DNA of 64,000 nt, taken from contig JALKBU010000101.1 of NCBI GenBank assembly GCA_023091735.1, positions 21,939-85,938 of the forward strand, written 5' to 3'. Source of the DNA: Trichomonas tenax (Eukaryota > Parabasalia > Trichomonadida > Trichomonadidae). The notes beneath the pieces were generated by a model that saw only the letters and a list, made by a program, of their open reading frames with translations, searched no databases and had not been told where the DNA came from. Each line of letters begins with the position of its first letter. Position 1 is the stretch's first letter. Position numbers and translations under genes: made by a program. Below are positions 49,260-58,697 of this stretch, piece after piece.

Positions 49260-49302
49260 TTTACATGTCAAATATTTGTTTACATATCAAATATTGTCAC
49301 TT
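49260..49302 (+). promoter_or_regulatory. Paired TTTACATRTCA sites and Inr upstream of the RGG gene
   Basis: TTTACATGTCA (49260) and TTTACATATCA (49279) are 19 bases apart, followed by TTGTCACTTTT ending near 49304. The ATG of the RGG gene is at 49448, further downstream than usual, so an unseen shorter leader or another start site may be used. Confidence 0.5.
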
Positions 49303-49447
49303 TTATAGTTGATTTGAAAAATTTCAGTTTTATGTTTAAAATATGAAAACTCTATGAGACAGAGATTTTATTTTTCATCAAAAATCAGAAACTTTTTCCA
49401 AAAATTTTTTCTCGACCAGTTTTTGTAAACTTATTAATAAAAAGCAT

Positions 49448-50410
49448 ATGGATCCATATAGACCTCATAGACAAACCTCGTCCACATCCATCGGAAAGAT
49501 ATCGATTGATATCAAGGATGAAGTGGATGAGACAACGAATCAAGAAGAACAGCAACTCGATGAATTAATAAATGAATCTTCGTGGGTTTCAGGAAAAATC
49601 GAAAGCAAGATGGCATCAGCGCCAAGTTTCGGAGACCTGATGGTAGAAGAACAGACAAAGAAAAAACAACGAAGGAAAAAAGTAACAACAAATTCTGCAG
49701 GACCGTCTCCAGCTGCAATTGAACGTCCAGTTCAGTCAAATCATTCACTACGTCAGCAGCAGCCATATCCTGAAAATGAAGATGTCGAAGGTGAAGAAGT
49801 TTGGGATGCAGCAACAGGAAAAACGACTTTCATTCCATATGTTAAGGAGCAACGTTACGAGAACTTCTACGACGATGGAATAATCGAGGAAGATCATTTC
49901 CAACACTCACGTGGTGGATATGGTCGTGGCGGAAATAGACGTGGAGGCTACGGCAGAGGCGGATATGGCGATAGAAACTATGGCCGCGGATATAGGAACC
50001 AAGGATATGGTGGTAATCAGTTCTACGATGATGGCGAATCAAATCGTGATTTTGATCGTGGTTCTCGTCCTTACGGACGTTCTCAAGGCAATCAATTCTA
50101 CGGCAGTGGTGGACGCCAACATCAGCCACAGCTAAAGTTGTCCGCAAGCGAGAAATACGGCGATTACACAAAGAAAGCTAATGGATCATCTCCTGCACTT
50201 GCTTCTCAGCCACCACGCAGAGATGGAAGGTCTGCATTCCAAATTGATATTGGAGGAAAGGTTCAGCCACCGCCACCACCAGTTTCACAACCATCTACGA
50301 AGCCACAGACTTATGTTCCTTCGTTTAACCCAGCGAAGAAGCAGCCAGAAGCTAAGGTAGAAGAGAAACCTGTAGAAAAGGAGGAAGAGTGGAACCCAGA
50401 CGAGGAATGA
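49448..50410 (+). CDS. RGG-box RNA-binding-type protein
   Basis: A 320-residue, mostly disordered protein. N-terminal acidic segment (IKDEVDETTNQEEQQLDELI), a basic KKKQRRKK run near residue 80, then 'EGEEVWDAATGKTTFIPYVKEQRYENFYDDGI'. Residues about 155-220 are rich in RGG/RGY/GYG units (GGYGRGGNRRGGYGRGGYG). Pro runs (VQPPPPPVSQP) and a Glu-rich end (EKEEEWNPDEE) follow. RGG boxes bind RNA and are methylated on Arg; such proteins act in mRNA metabolism or translation. No RRM is visible. A Btz- or Stm1/SERBP1-like role is possible but unproven. Confidence 0.65.
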   Translation: MDPYRPHRQTSSTSIGKISIDIKDEVDETTNQEEQQLDELINESSWVSGKIESKMASAPSFGDLMVEEQTKKKQRRKKVTTNSAGPSPAAIERPVQSNHSLRQQQPYPENEDVEGEEVWDAATGKTTFIPYVKEQRYENFYDDGIIEEDHFQHSRGGYGRGGNRRGGYGRGGYGDRNYGRGYRNQGYGGNQFYDDGESNRDFDRGSRPYGRSQGNQFYGSGGRQHQPQLKLSASEKYGDYTKKANGSSPALASQPPRRDGRSAFQIDIGGKVQPPPPPVSQPSTKPQTYVPSFNPAKKQPEAKVEEKPVEKEEEWNPDEE

Positions 50411-50556
50411 AAATGTTACAAACTTTAATAGAATATCATCACAAATTTATATATAAAAATAAAATCATCTATTGTGCACTTTGTAATTACAAAATATACT
50501 TTTTCTATCTAAATATATTAAAGATTTTACAGGAAAATAAAAAAATAGAAAATAAA

Positions 50557-51669
50557 TTATTCTTGAATAACGCGAGTCAAAGACTTTTCTTCTGCAGGCT
50601 CTATCTCTGGATTGTTGGCAATAGTGAAATGAACAATATGGTTGTTTTCCTTCAACATCTCGCCGAGTTTAGCAGCACCTGTTCCGGTGATCTGATTCTC
50701 ATCGAGAATGAGTGTTGAGAGTGTAATATTGCCAGGGAGAACGCGCGCACCGTTTTCCTTGGTAACGCATGTGTTCCACTTGGCTAAAACAGCAGCCATA
50801 ACAGGAGTCGTTGGATCGAAGTTGAGTAAACGCTCTGTTGGTGCCTTTGTTGGTTGTCCTTTCTTTCCGCTTGTTTTCGGTGGTGCTTTCTTTGGCGGCG
50901 CTTTTTGACCTTTCTTACGCTTCACGAGTGAACCGCCTTCGTCTGATATTCTTTGTTTTGATTCTTCGTTCATCAAACGATCCACGATTGCTGATTCTGC
51001 TTCTGAGAGTGTGTAATAGCTTAATGCTGATGCAAGAGCTGCTGCGCCTGCATCTCCAATTCTATTTCTCGAAAGGCATAAACATTTAAGACTGTTATTG
51101 AAGTAAAGAGCATTTGCGAGTGCTATAGTTCCGTCATCGCCGAGATGGCAGCCGTAGAGGTTAAGAACTTTGAGATTCGAAGTTGTTAGCGCGTTGTAAA
51201 AGGCATTGAGTGTCTGTGGGAACGGATTTTGTGTCATCGAAATATAATCGTATGGTGTCAGGCATTGATTTCCTCTTAATGATAAAACGTCTAAAGATGG
51301 TAAATTGAAAAATGGCAGCAAAGCCTCTCTCTGTATTGGGCTATAATCGAAGGAGATGCCTGTAACTGGGGATTTAACGAGATCTGTGCCTAATTGTTTG
51401 AGGAAAACTGGATCTAAAATAACGCATGCGTATAATGTGATAGATTGGAGTCTTTGATATCTCTGAAATAGACGAAGAAGAACTTTTCCTAACGCTGGTG
51501 AAATATTTTTGTGAGTAAGACGGATTTGTGTTTCAAATTGATTTAATGAATTGCTAATATCGGTCATAATATCTTCCTCTGTGAAATTTAAAGCTTTGCA
51601 GCTCGCCTGGAATTCAGCAACAATAGGATTGACTTGCTTCGCTGGAGCACTCTTTCCCTTTTTGCTCAT
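50557..51669 (-). CDS. Leucine-rich-repeat protein (RNase-inhibitor type)
   Basis: A 370-residue protein. Leucine-rich repeats of the 28-29-residue RI type are clear: 'LKVLNLYGCHLGDDGTIALANALYFNNSLKCLCLSRNRIGDAGAAALASAL', earlier 'LPSLDVLSLRGNQCL' and later 'LSTLILDENQITGTGAAKLGEMLKENNHIVHFTIANNPEI'. A basic insertion of about 45 residues (KRKKGQKAPPKKAPPK...) interrupts the repeat array and probably loops out. The N-terminus is also Lys-rich. No signal peptide or membrane anchor, so intracellular. LRR proteins are interaction scaffolds; partner unknown. Confidence 0.8.
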   Translation of the reverse strand: MSKKGKSAPAKQVNPIVAEFQASCKALNFTEEDIMTDISNSLNQFETQIRLTHKNISPALGKVLLRLFQRYQRLQSITLYACVILDPVFLKQLGTDLVKSPVTGISFDYSPIQREALLPFFNLPSLDVLSLRGNQCLTPYDYISMTQNPFPQTLNAFYNALTTSNLKVLNLYGCHLGDDGTIALANALYFNNSLKCLCLSRNRIGDAGAAALASALSYYTLSEAESAIVDRLMNEESKQRISDEGGSLVKRKKGQKAPPKKAPPKTSGKKGQPTKAPTERLLNFDPTTPVMAAVLAKWNTCVTKENGARVLPGNITLSTLILDENQITGTGAAKLGEMLKENNHIVHFTIANNPEIEPAEEKSLTRVIQE

Positions 51670-51686
51670 TTGTAATAACGGATATA

Positions 51687-51792
51687 TGTCACCTTTCTAA
51701 TATCTGTCACATTTATTATAAAATTGTCATATAAATTTTTCAAGTTGACATGAAATCTGATTTCTATCATGTAATGATTTTTGTCATGTAAA
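51687..51792 (-). promoter_or_regulatory. Six-site phased TGWCAYGTAAA array upstream of the LRR gene
   Basis: Plus-strand starts at 51687 (TGTCACCTTTC), 51705 (TGTCACATTTA), 51725 (TGTCATATAAA), 51746 (TGACATGAAAT), 51765 (TATCATGTAAT) and 51782 (TGTCATGTAAA). Spacings are 18, 20, 21, 19 and 17. On the minus strand these are TTTACATGACA-type sites in sense with the LRR gene, whose ATG is at 51669. Confidence 0.6.
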
Positions 51793-51987
51793 ATCTAAAT
51801 AATTCTTCGGGTGAATCTTGCAATGTGAAAAGCTATTAATAATTATTAATGATCAGCATTAAAAGCCATTTATATACATTATTTACTATCTATTGCATAT
51901 GTTCCACTTAATTATTCTCTATTTGTGCATGAATTTATGATAGTATAATGGCTTTTTAATGAATTAGAAAAAAGGAGAATTGCTATT

Positions 51988-52018
51988 TGTCATGTAAATT
52001 TGGTTTTTGTTTTGTAAA
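51988..52018 (-). promoter_or_regulatory. Paired sites near the MCRS1-like gene
   Basis: TGTCATGTAAA (51988) and TGTTTTGTAAA (52008) are 20 bases apart in minus orientation, just upstream of the plus-strand gene at 52046. This is opposite to the usual orientation. Confidence 0.4.
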
Positions 52019-52045
52019 GTTATTACTTTCATCAAATTTTAGGAA

Positions 52046-53089
52046 ATGAGTTCTGATGGCGAAGACGGCGATTCTCCAAGGAATGTGCAGAAGGATGAGA
52101 AATCCTTTCGCATGCTTCTTCTTTCTAGACTGATTACAGCCATTCCTGTTGATCATATTAAAAATATTTATAACAATTTTATTTCTAAGGAGGCTAGAGC
52201 GAATATATCATTAGAACAGTGTGAAGAAATGTATACGAAATGCTTGTATGAACCAAATTTCGCTAAAGAAGTGATGCAAAGCCCTGATTTTACAAGAAGA
52301 ACATTTAAATCAATCCCACCAACAAAAGAAGAAGAATTTTACGTTTTCCTCGTGAAAAGATACTACGGACTTGCGACTTTAAGAGAATTAACATCAAATT
52401 TAAGATCACATCTTTTATTCCAACATTCTGAGCAGCAAATCAAAAAGATATTCGAAACAATATCAAATATGGATGCATCAAAACTGAGCCAACTAGTTGC
52501 TCAGTATGCTTTCCAATTAGCAACAGAAGAAATTCCAGTTATTAATGAAACTTTCTCAGAAGAAGAATTAGCCAGCGCAGGCGTAAGCAAGGAGCTATAT
52601 GAATGGTGGAAGCAGTCTTTAAGCATGCCAGAAGAGCCAGCACAACAAGCAGAAATTAACTCTGCGCTTCTTTGTGATGCAAAGATAGAAACTATCGAAA
52701 GAACCTTAGAATTCTTAACGCAATCGTCGTCATCTAACTTTGGCTATATATCAACAACAGAAAAAGATTATCTTGTGAAATCAAAGCATTGTTTGTTGTA
52801 TGATAATGATGTAGAAGACACAGATATACTTATTATTGAATTTCCTGAATATGCAAAACCTGAATCGGGAAATTATGGAGCATTAATAATGTTCAAGAAA
52901 GATACAGAGTTCTATCTAGAAAACGTTGGTTCTGAGACAGTTGTTGTCGACGCCATTCCTATTTATCCGAATGAAGTTATCTATCTAAAAGATAATAGCG
53001 TGATTGAGTTCGGAGACGCAGCCTGCATATTCAAAATTAATTGGGTGTTTGTTAATAATGTTCGTCAAGCCATGTTTATTAATACATAA
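52046..53089 (+). CDS. MCRS1-like FHA-domain protein
   Basis: A 347-residue protein with both halves of microspherule protein 1 (MCRS1). The N-terminal MCRS_N region contains 'EMYTKCLYEPNFAKEVMQSPDF' and 'TKEEEFYVFLVKRYYGLATLRE'. The C-terminal FHA domain contains 'EKDYLVKSKHCLLYDNDVEDTDILIIEFPEY' and 'KDTEFYLENVGSETVVVDAIPIYPNEVIYLKDNSVIEFGDAACIFKINWVFVNNVRQAMF'. The last stretch parallels MCRS1's 'GDFFI.N.G...I..DG.P......W.L..NSVVEI....F.F.IN'. The canonical FHA GR and SxxH motifs are weak, so phosphothreonine binding is doubtful. MCRS1 belongs to INO80 and NSL chromatin complexes. This is the window's third chromatin gene. Confidence 0.72.
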   Translation: MSSDGEDGDSPRNVQKDEKSFRMLLLSRLITAIPVDHIKNIYNNFISKEARANISLEQCEEMYTKCLYEPNFAKEVMQSPDFTRRTFKSIPPTKEEEFYVFLVKRYYGLATLRELTSNLRSHLLFQHSEQQIKKIFETISNMDASKLSQLVAQYAFQLATEEIPVINETFSEEELASAGVSKELYEWWKQSLSMPEEPAQQAEINSALLCDAKIETIERTLEFLTQSSSSNFGYISTTEKDYLVKSKHCLLYDNDVEDTDILIIEFPEYAKPESGNYGALIMFKKDTEFYLENVGSETVVVDAIPIYPNEVIYLKDNSVIEFGDAACIFKINWVFVNNVRQAMFINT

Positions 53090-53383
53090 AAATATAATGT
53101 TTCTATAAACCAAAAAATTTTAATTAAATAGACATCCAATGCCCTATAAATAGCAAATAACAGCAGAAAATGAAAATTCTTTTTTAATTTTGTCCGATTT
53201 TTCGATGGTTTTGAGCATCGAATAACTCACTATTGGTGACTATTATCGATGTTTTAATGTAGTGGTGATAAAGATCACTATGCAAATAATCATTGTCATG
53301 AATAAACTAATGATAAAAAGCAGAGTTTATGCAAGAATAAATTAGAAAGATATTAGAGATCGTTTAAGGTTATTTTGTAAACT
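53090..53383. other. AT-rich spacer
   Basis: No gene or repeat noted. Confidence 0.3.
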
Positions 53384-53389
53384 TCACTA
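53384..53389 (+). promoter_or_regulatory. Inr-like element
   Basis: TCACTA directly abuts the ATG at 53390 and fits TCA-Y-T/A. Confidence 0.5.
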
Positions 53390-53887
53390 ATGTTCAAGGA
53401 GTTTATGCAAGAGTTCCAGAAGGCCAGGGAACAGGCCCAGGCCATGAACATGCCGCCGCAGGAGGAGATCCCACCGGAGGAGGACGATGGCATACCTCTT
53501 CCTCCAGGATTCACGACACATGTTGTCAATTTCGCAAATAAAGAAGGACACAACAAAGTTGAGGAAATTCGTGAGCTTGAAATAAATTACGTTCTTTATG
53601 GAAGCATAAGAGCAAATTTACAGAGCATAATTATTTCTTTCTTCATGGGATTTATTATGATGGTCATTGGAAACATCATGGAATGGTTCAAAACATCCTT
53701 CAACTTGCTCAGACAGGCATTCAAACATCCAAATCTAGAAATTCAGCAGAGGTTGTTGCTCATAGCCGAAAGCTTTGGCTTTATCGCGCTCTCAATATAT
53801 AAGGCATACAGCGCTGGAATCATAGGCTTCAAAGAACCATCTGTCGAGCAGGTCTTTTCTACTCCATTTTTGGTCGTCAATCAATAA
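53390..53887 (+). CDS. Small membrane protein of unknown function
   Basis: A 165-residue protein. The N-terminal 55 residues are hydrophilic and Pro/Glu-rich (QAMNMPPQEEIPPEEDDGIPLPPGF). A membrane helix follows at about residues 82-103 (LQSIIISFFMGFIMMVIGNIM), and a second weaker hydrophobic stretch at about 122-145 (LLLIAESFGFIALSIYKAYSAGII). No signal peptide and no recognised family. The start is supported by the adjacent Inr and GC-richer N-terminal codons. Confidence 0.65.
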   Translation: MFKEFMQEFQKAREQAQAMNMPPQEEIPPEEDDGIPLPPGFTTHVVNFANKEGHNKVEEIRELEINYVLYGSIRANLQSIIISFFMGFIMMVIGNIMEWFKTSFNLLRQAFKHPNLEIQQRLLLIAESFGFIALSIYKAYSAGIIGFKEPSVEQVFSTPFLVVNQ

Positions 53888-54067
53888 CACGATAGATCGG
53901 CTTTAATATACGTATCTGATCTCTGTATCTATTATATATCAATAAAAACTTTAGAAATATCAATCATGTCCATTTAATATTTTATTCAGAATTGTCAATA
54001 GAAATATTATATACTAATAATAAGAAAACGCTGATTGTTTAAATATAATACCATAATAAAAACAAAA

Positions 54068-56080
54068 TTAGAAGTCCAAGTTGTTCATGTAGTTGTCATC
54101 TTCATTGAGATCATCTTCAACTGTGATAGCAGTCTCTGTATCGTTGATATTCATCTTAGTATGGCCTTCGCTGATATCATCGATATCAGTCTCATCAGAA
54201 ACTTCGGTGAGAGTGTCCGTTTCTGTTGGAGCTTTAGAGCGACGGTATAAGAACAATCCAACGCCTGCAAGAATGAAGAATAAGAGCAAGCCACCTGAAA
54301 CGAATAAGAGGAATCTCATTGAAGACATCTGTCCTTTATATTGCTCATCTTCAACAATCATTTCAATAACAATATCAACTTCTGTGAGAGTATAAACATA
54401 CGTTAATACATATAAATATGTCTGGGTACCGTTTTCACTAACAAGGATTACTGACTTTGTTAGAACATTAGTGCTTGTGTTTGTATGACTAATGGAATTT
54501 GATTTAGTTTCACCTTTACTAGCTTCACGTTCTGCTGAGACTAATATGGTTGCTTCAGGAGTTCGAAGTATTTCTGGAGTTTTGTGAAGAGTTTCCCATG
54601 GTGTAGTAGACGGAGTAGTTGCTGGTGTTGTAGGTGGCGTATTTGATGGTGTAGTAGACGGAGTAGTTGCTGGTGTTGTAGACGGTGTGGTGACTGGAGT
54701 TGTGGCAGGAGTAGGTGATGGAGTTGTTGAAGGTGTTGTGGATGGTGTTATAGAAGGTGTAGTGGATGGTGTTGTAGCTGGTGTAGTGGATGGTGTTGTG
54801 GGAGGTGGAGTAGAAGGTGATTTCACCGTAAATGTGCTGAGTGAAACTGTTATCTTTGTAGAATATAATTGATGAGATTTGCTTGTTGGATGTGGGAGAC
54901 GTGTAATTGCTGTTGCAAAGTAAACAAACATTGTTGGATCCGGAATCGAGCTAGTTGAAATATTTGTGGGAACACTATAGGATGCAAATGTGTAGGTGCT
55001 ATCAGAATCTAATGAACTCGGATATGTATCATCGATATTGGTATTATTATCACAAATAGCTGCATTAGTATGTTGAAATACAGTATATGTGGGAGGATGA
55101 ATAGTCATATTTGGGTTCTGAAAATAATCAGAAACAGATACCCAAATAATACTAATATTTTTGTCATTTTCAAAATTTTCATAATTATAGCTGGAAATCA
55201 TGACATCATGACCATCACCTTGATATTTTTCAGCCGTAACATTAAAATCGACATAATTTTTATAAAAGCAACATTGATGTGTAATGACAGATGATTTGTT
55301 TTCGTCAGGCTTGGTAAATGAATTTATAATGTAGAGAGCACCACCGCCTCTTTTCCGATTGTTCCCATAATTTTGTTGTTTGGAATAACTGAAATTTTTG
55401 GCATTATGTACTGTGTAATTAGAATATTTTACATAATTTTCTATGATTTGGGATTTATATAAATGAATTATTTGAAAAGTATCGAACTCAATTGCACCAC
55501 CAACATAACCAGCATGATTTGTTTCGAAATTTGACTCTTCAACGTATATTTCATTTAGGAAGCATGCTGATATTGCTCCACCTGAAATTTTAGCTTGGTT
55601 TTTGGTAAAATTGGCATTTACGATGAATATTGAATGCTTAAATGTGATAGTTCCTTCAAAGTATAATGCTCCTGCAGACTTTTGGGCGGTGTTATTTTCA
55701 AATTGAGCTCTGTTAAAGAAAGCATTTGATTCCACCATACAGACAGCCCCTCCTGTAACAGCTTGGTTGACAGAGAATATGTTGTTAGTGCCTAAAGAAG
55801 ATATAGCTTGAATGTCGCATCCATAAAAGTATAAAGCACCTCCAGAGCCAGGATCTAAACCAGCTCCAAAAGCGAAATTATTTTTGAACGTTGAATTATC
55901 CAAAATAACACTGCATAGAAAATACTCATGGATTCGTGCACCGGTAGTTGAATTTGTATAATTTTTAAAATTTGTATGCACATTGATTTTTCCTTCTAGG
56001 CTATCGTCGCCGATGTCATCGTCGACTGGCCTGAAAGATGGAGCGCTTTCTGATATAAGAAAAAGAACAGACGCAAGCAT
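54068..56080 (-). CDS. Intact Pmp-like surface protein with Thr-Pro stalk
   Basis: 670 residues from the ATG at 56080 (MLASVLFLISESAPSF). The open frame extends 16 codons upstream to a TTG at 56128, but the internal Met starts a short signal peptide. The ectodomain has Chlamydia-Pmp-like repeats: 'GSGGALYFYGC', 'VTGGAVCMVES', 'SAGALYFEG', 'ISGGAISACF', 'VGGAIEFD' and 'RGGGALYIIN', with FxxN units (STFKNN). About 60 residues of TPSTTP/TPATTP stalk follow, then a membrane helix (FLLFVSGGLLLFFILAGVGLFLYRRSK) and an acidic cytoplasmic tail ending NNLDF. Trichomonad Pmp proteins are candidate adhesins. It is the only undamaged member of four tandem paralogues. Confidence 0.85.
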   Translation of the reverse strand: MLASVLFLISESAPSFRPVDDDIGDDSLEGKINVHTNFKNYTNSTTGARIHEYFLCSVILDNSTFKNNFAFGAGLDPGSGGALYFYGCDIQAISSLGTNNIFSVNQAVTGGAVCMVESNAFFNRAQFENNTAQKSAGALYFEGTITFKHSIFIVNANFTKNQAKISGGAISACFLNEIYVEESNFETNHAGYVGGAIEFDTFQIIHLYKSQIIENYVKYSNYTVHNAKNFSYSKQQNYGNNRKRGGGALYIINSFTKPDENKSSVITHQCCFYKNYVDFNVTAEKYQGDGHDVMISSYNYENFENDKNISIIWVSVSDYFQNPNMTIHPPTYTVFQHTNAAICDNNTNIDDTYPSSLDSDSTYTFASYSVPTNISTSSIPDPTMFVYFATAITRLPHPTSKSHQLYSTKITVSLSTFTVKSPSTPPPTTPSTTPATTPSTTPSITPSTTPSTTPSPTPATTPVTTPSTTPATTPSTTPSNTPPTTPATTPSTTPWETLHKTPEILRTPEATILVSAEREASKGETKSNSISHTNTSTNVLTKSVILVSENGTQTYLYVLTYVYTLTEVDIVIEMIVEDEQYKGQMSSMRFLLFVSGGLLLFFILAGVGLFLYRRSKAPTETDTLTEVSDETDIDDISEGHTKMNINDTETAITVEDDLNEDDNYMNNLDF
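54600..54815 (-). repeat. Thr-Pro stalk minisatellite, copy A
   Basis: About a dozen 12-18-bp units of the form GGTGTAGTAGATGGTGTTGT (plus strand) encode TPSTTP, TPATTP and similar. The frame is preserved throughout. Confidence 0.8.
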
Positions 56081-56128
56081 TCTAGTTCTTAAAAAAATTG
56101 AAATAGAAAAACCGCCTTGTGTTGTCAA

Positions 56129-56930
56129 AACGTGTCATTAATAAACACTGAATTCGCTATCAGAGGCCAAATTTGTGAATGATTTTAATTTTTTGAAATA
56201 TGCATTTCCTGACATCGAAGTTTTTTGATGAAAACATAATCTCCTAGTATTACTGGTGATGGTATTCAGAATTAATTAAAATGTTTTGTAAGCTTATTGG
56301 AAATAGTTGATACTCATGATATCGTCAAAAGTGACATGCTCATTACACATTAATATGATCATTTCATACCCCTAAGCAAAAATAACCAAAGTTTCCTTAA
56401 TTAATTGAAGTCAGATTATAATTTATCTTATCGCCGCACTGAAATATATAGAATTCCGAAATTTTGTTTATTAAAACCGCCAAATGAAATTAAACCGATC
56501 GGATATGGAAAAAGCCTTATTCTATCAGAATTCTAATGTCATTATTGCTGGACCATTTTACGATATTTGAAAAGAAATGTAAAAATATTTGATTGTCGGG
56601 ATTTGAGCCTTTTTCTTAAAAATATTTTTTATTTCAATCTTTGAGAATTTTTCGAAGAGTGTCCGCCAATCTCAATCCAAATAAAATATTAAAAAAATTA
56701 TGAACCATTGGATACCAATATCATTTTTCTAGTCTGTGATGTCTCAGTGATGAAATTATTGTCGGACAAAAAATGCTTTTTTATTTGACATTTGATAGTT
56801 TACATGGCAAATATTTGTTGTCCCAGTTTTGAGAATTTCACTGCAATAGATGATGATTCTAAGGATGATAAATAGCTCATTTTAGTCCATATCACATAAT
56901 TAAGCTGTATTTATATTGGAATAAGATCAA
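56129..56930. other. Spacer between Pmp-like copies A and B
   Basis: AT-rich, without a gene. A TTTATTTGACA at 56780 and TTTACATGGCA at 56799 (19 bases apart, plus strand) are weak copies of the recurrent 11-mer, not followed by a plus-strand gene. Confidence 0.4.
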
Positions 56931-56939
56931 TCTTATTGG

Positions 56940-58697
56940 AGATGTCCTTTCCTTTTGTTGCTCATCTTCGACGACCATTTCAATAACAATGCTTGCATTA
57001 GTGAGAGTGTAAACATAAGTTAGGATAACAAAGTATGTTTGGGTACCGTCTTTATTAACTAGGATTGTGGAATTAGTTAATACATTTGTGCTAATATATG
57101 TATGACTTATGGAAGTTGATACCGTTTCACCTTTACCTGCTACACGTTCTGCTGTGATGAATGTCGGGGATCGTTCTAGTGTTTGAAGTATTTCGGTGTA
57201 TAGAATGGTGATTTTACGGGTGTTGTTGATGGAGTAGTTGAAGGTGTTGATGAAGGTGTAGTAGACGGATTTGTTGATGGAGTTCCAGATGGTGTTGTTG
57301 ATGGAGTATCGGAAGGTGTTGTCTCTGGAGTTGGAGAGGGTGTAGTTGACGGAGTGGTCTCAGGTATGATGGATGGAGTTGTAGATGGCGTGGTTTCTGG
57401 TGTTGTTGATGGCGTTGCTTTAGGTGTTTGACATGGTGTTGGGGATGGTATAGATCTAATAATTTGTGTATATGTGAGGCTTAATGACTTAACAGTAATC
57501 TCTGATACTGATAGAGTTGCCATGGGAGCATATGTAAAAGTGGTGGGCTTTGGAACTGATGATGTCTGAGGTTCTGTTGATTTTATAGGTGAAGCCCCTG
57601 AAATATTTCATGCTCTTGTTTTATTGAAAACTACTTTATCCTGCTCTGCTACAATAGAACCATTGCATTGATCGAATAATTCACTTCTATATAAATATAC
57701 CCTGATTGAATCTGGCTTAACAAAATGCGAATTATCATAGTCGTCAAAATAATCATCAAAGGATTTCCAACTTATATTTGGCTTCGATTTAAATGAATAT
57801 CATGATCCTCACTATATGCAAAGTTATCTAATAAATTAAACTTCACATAATTGCCAACAAAACAGCATGTATCCGTAATAACTTCAACATCATCTTCGAA
57901 TGAGTTTATTGAATTGACAATGTAGAGAGAGCCACCTCCTCTAGGACAGTTTTCATCAAAGTTCTGAGATTTATATAACTTTGTAAGTTCCGTGAATACT
58001 CTTTTATCATTGTCATTATTCACGTCACTGACACTAGCCTGTTCATTGTCAATGTTAACTTCTTTGATATTTTTCGCAACATTAACATTATTAACTTCAC
58101 TGACACTATTCTCTACAGGATCATTATTCTCTTCAGGGCCAATTTTTTGGTTAATTATTGAATCGCTAACCATTTCAATATAACTGCGTTGAAAAGTATT
58201 TCGGGACAAATGAATGCAGTTGCAATCATCGCATTCAATACCTTCAACAATAAAGCCAGCATAATTTTTATAGAATTGTGAATTCTCGATGTTAAAAGTG
58301 CTGATTAAACAGGCAGAAATTGCTCCTCCAGAAACTTTAGCTGTATTACTCTCGAATTTTGAGTTGTAAATATAAAGCGAACCTAATATTGCCTCATCTC
58401 TAGCACCTCCTTCGAAATACATTGTGCCTCCAGACTTTTCAGCACGATTAGATATGCAAGTGCAATTCATAAACAAAGCATCGGTTTCAACAAGGAACAT
58501 TGCACCACCTGTTATTGCGCAGTTGTTCTCGATTCTAATTCCTGCTTCGGTTGATGGCTCTGATTGAAGAACACAAGCAAATAAATATATTGCGCCACTG
58601 CAACCAGGATCCAGACCAGCTCCAAACGCATGGTTTTTTGTAAATGTTGAGTCTTGCAAAGTAATGCTGCAGTGAAAATACTCATGAATGCGAGAAT
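56940..58697 (-). pseudogene. Pmp-like copy B, truncated at both ends
   Basis: Homologous to copy A from 'STFTKNHAFGAGLDPGCSGAIYLFAC' to the membrane-proximal 'VVEDEQQKE'. It lacks the signal peptide and the whole membrane helix and tail. Internal frames change between the ectodomain (57772-58659), the Thr-Pro part (57176-57523) and the juxtamembrane part. The left end breaks off exactly where copy A's membrane helix would follow. The right end runs directly into the tail region of copy C. Confidence 0.7.
57215..57445 (-). repeat. Thr-Pro stalk minisatellite, copy B
   Basis: Encodes TPETTPSTTPSIIPETTP-type units in the frame 57176-57523. It has more variation than copy A (GTP, NPS, DTP, SIIP units). 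Confidence 0.75.

Noticed and set aside
49512..50171. Antisense open frames in the RGG gene
   Set aside because: They are complements of Gly/Arg/Tyr codons; the sense frame has a clear RGG region and acidic end.
56081..56128. TTG start for the Pmp-like gene A
   Set aside because: Nuclear genes of this type start with ATG; the Met at 56080 begins a plausible signal peptide that is also conserved as an ATG in copy C.
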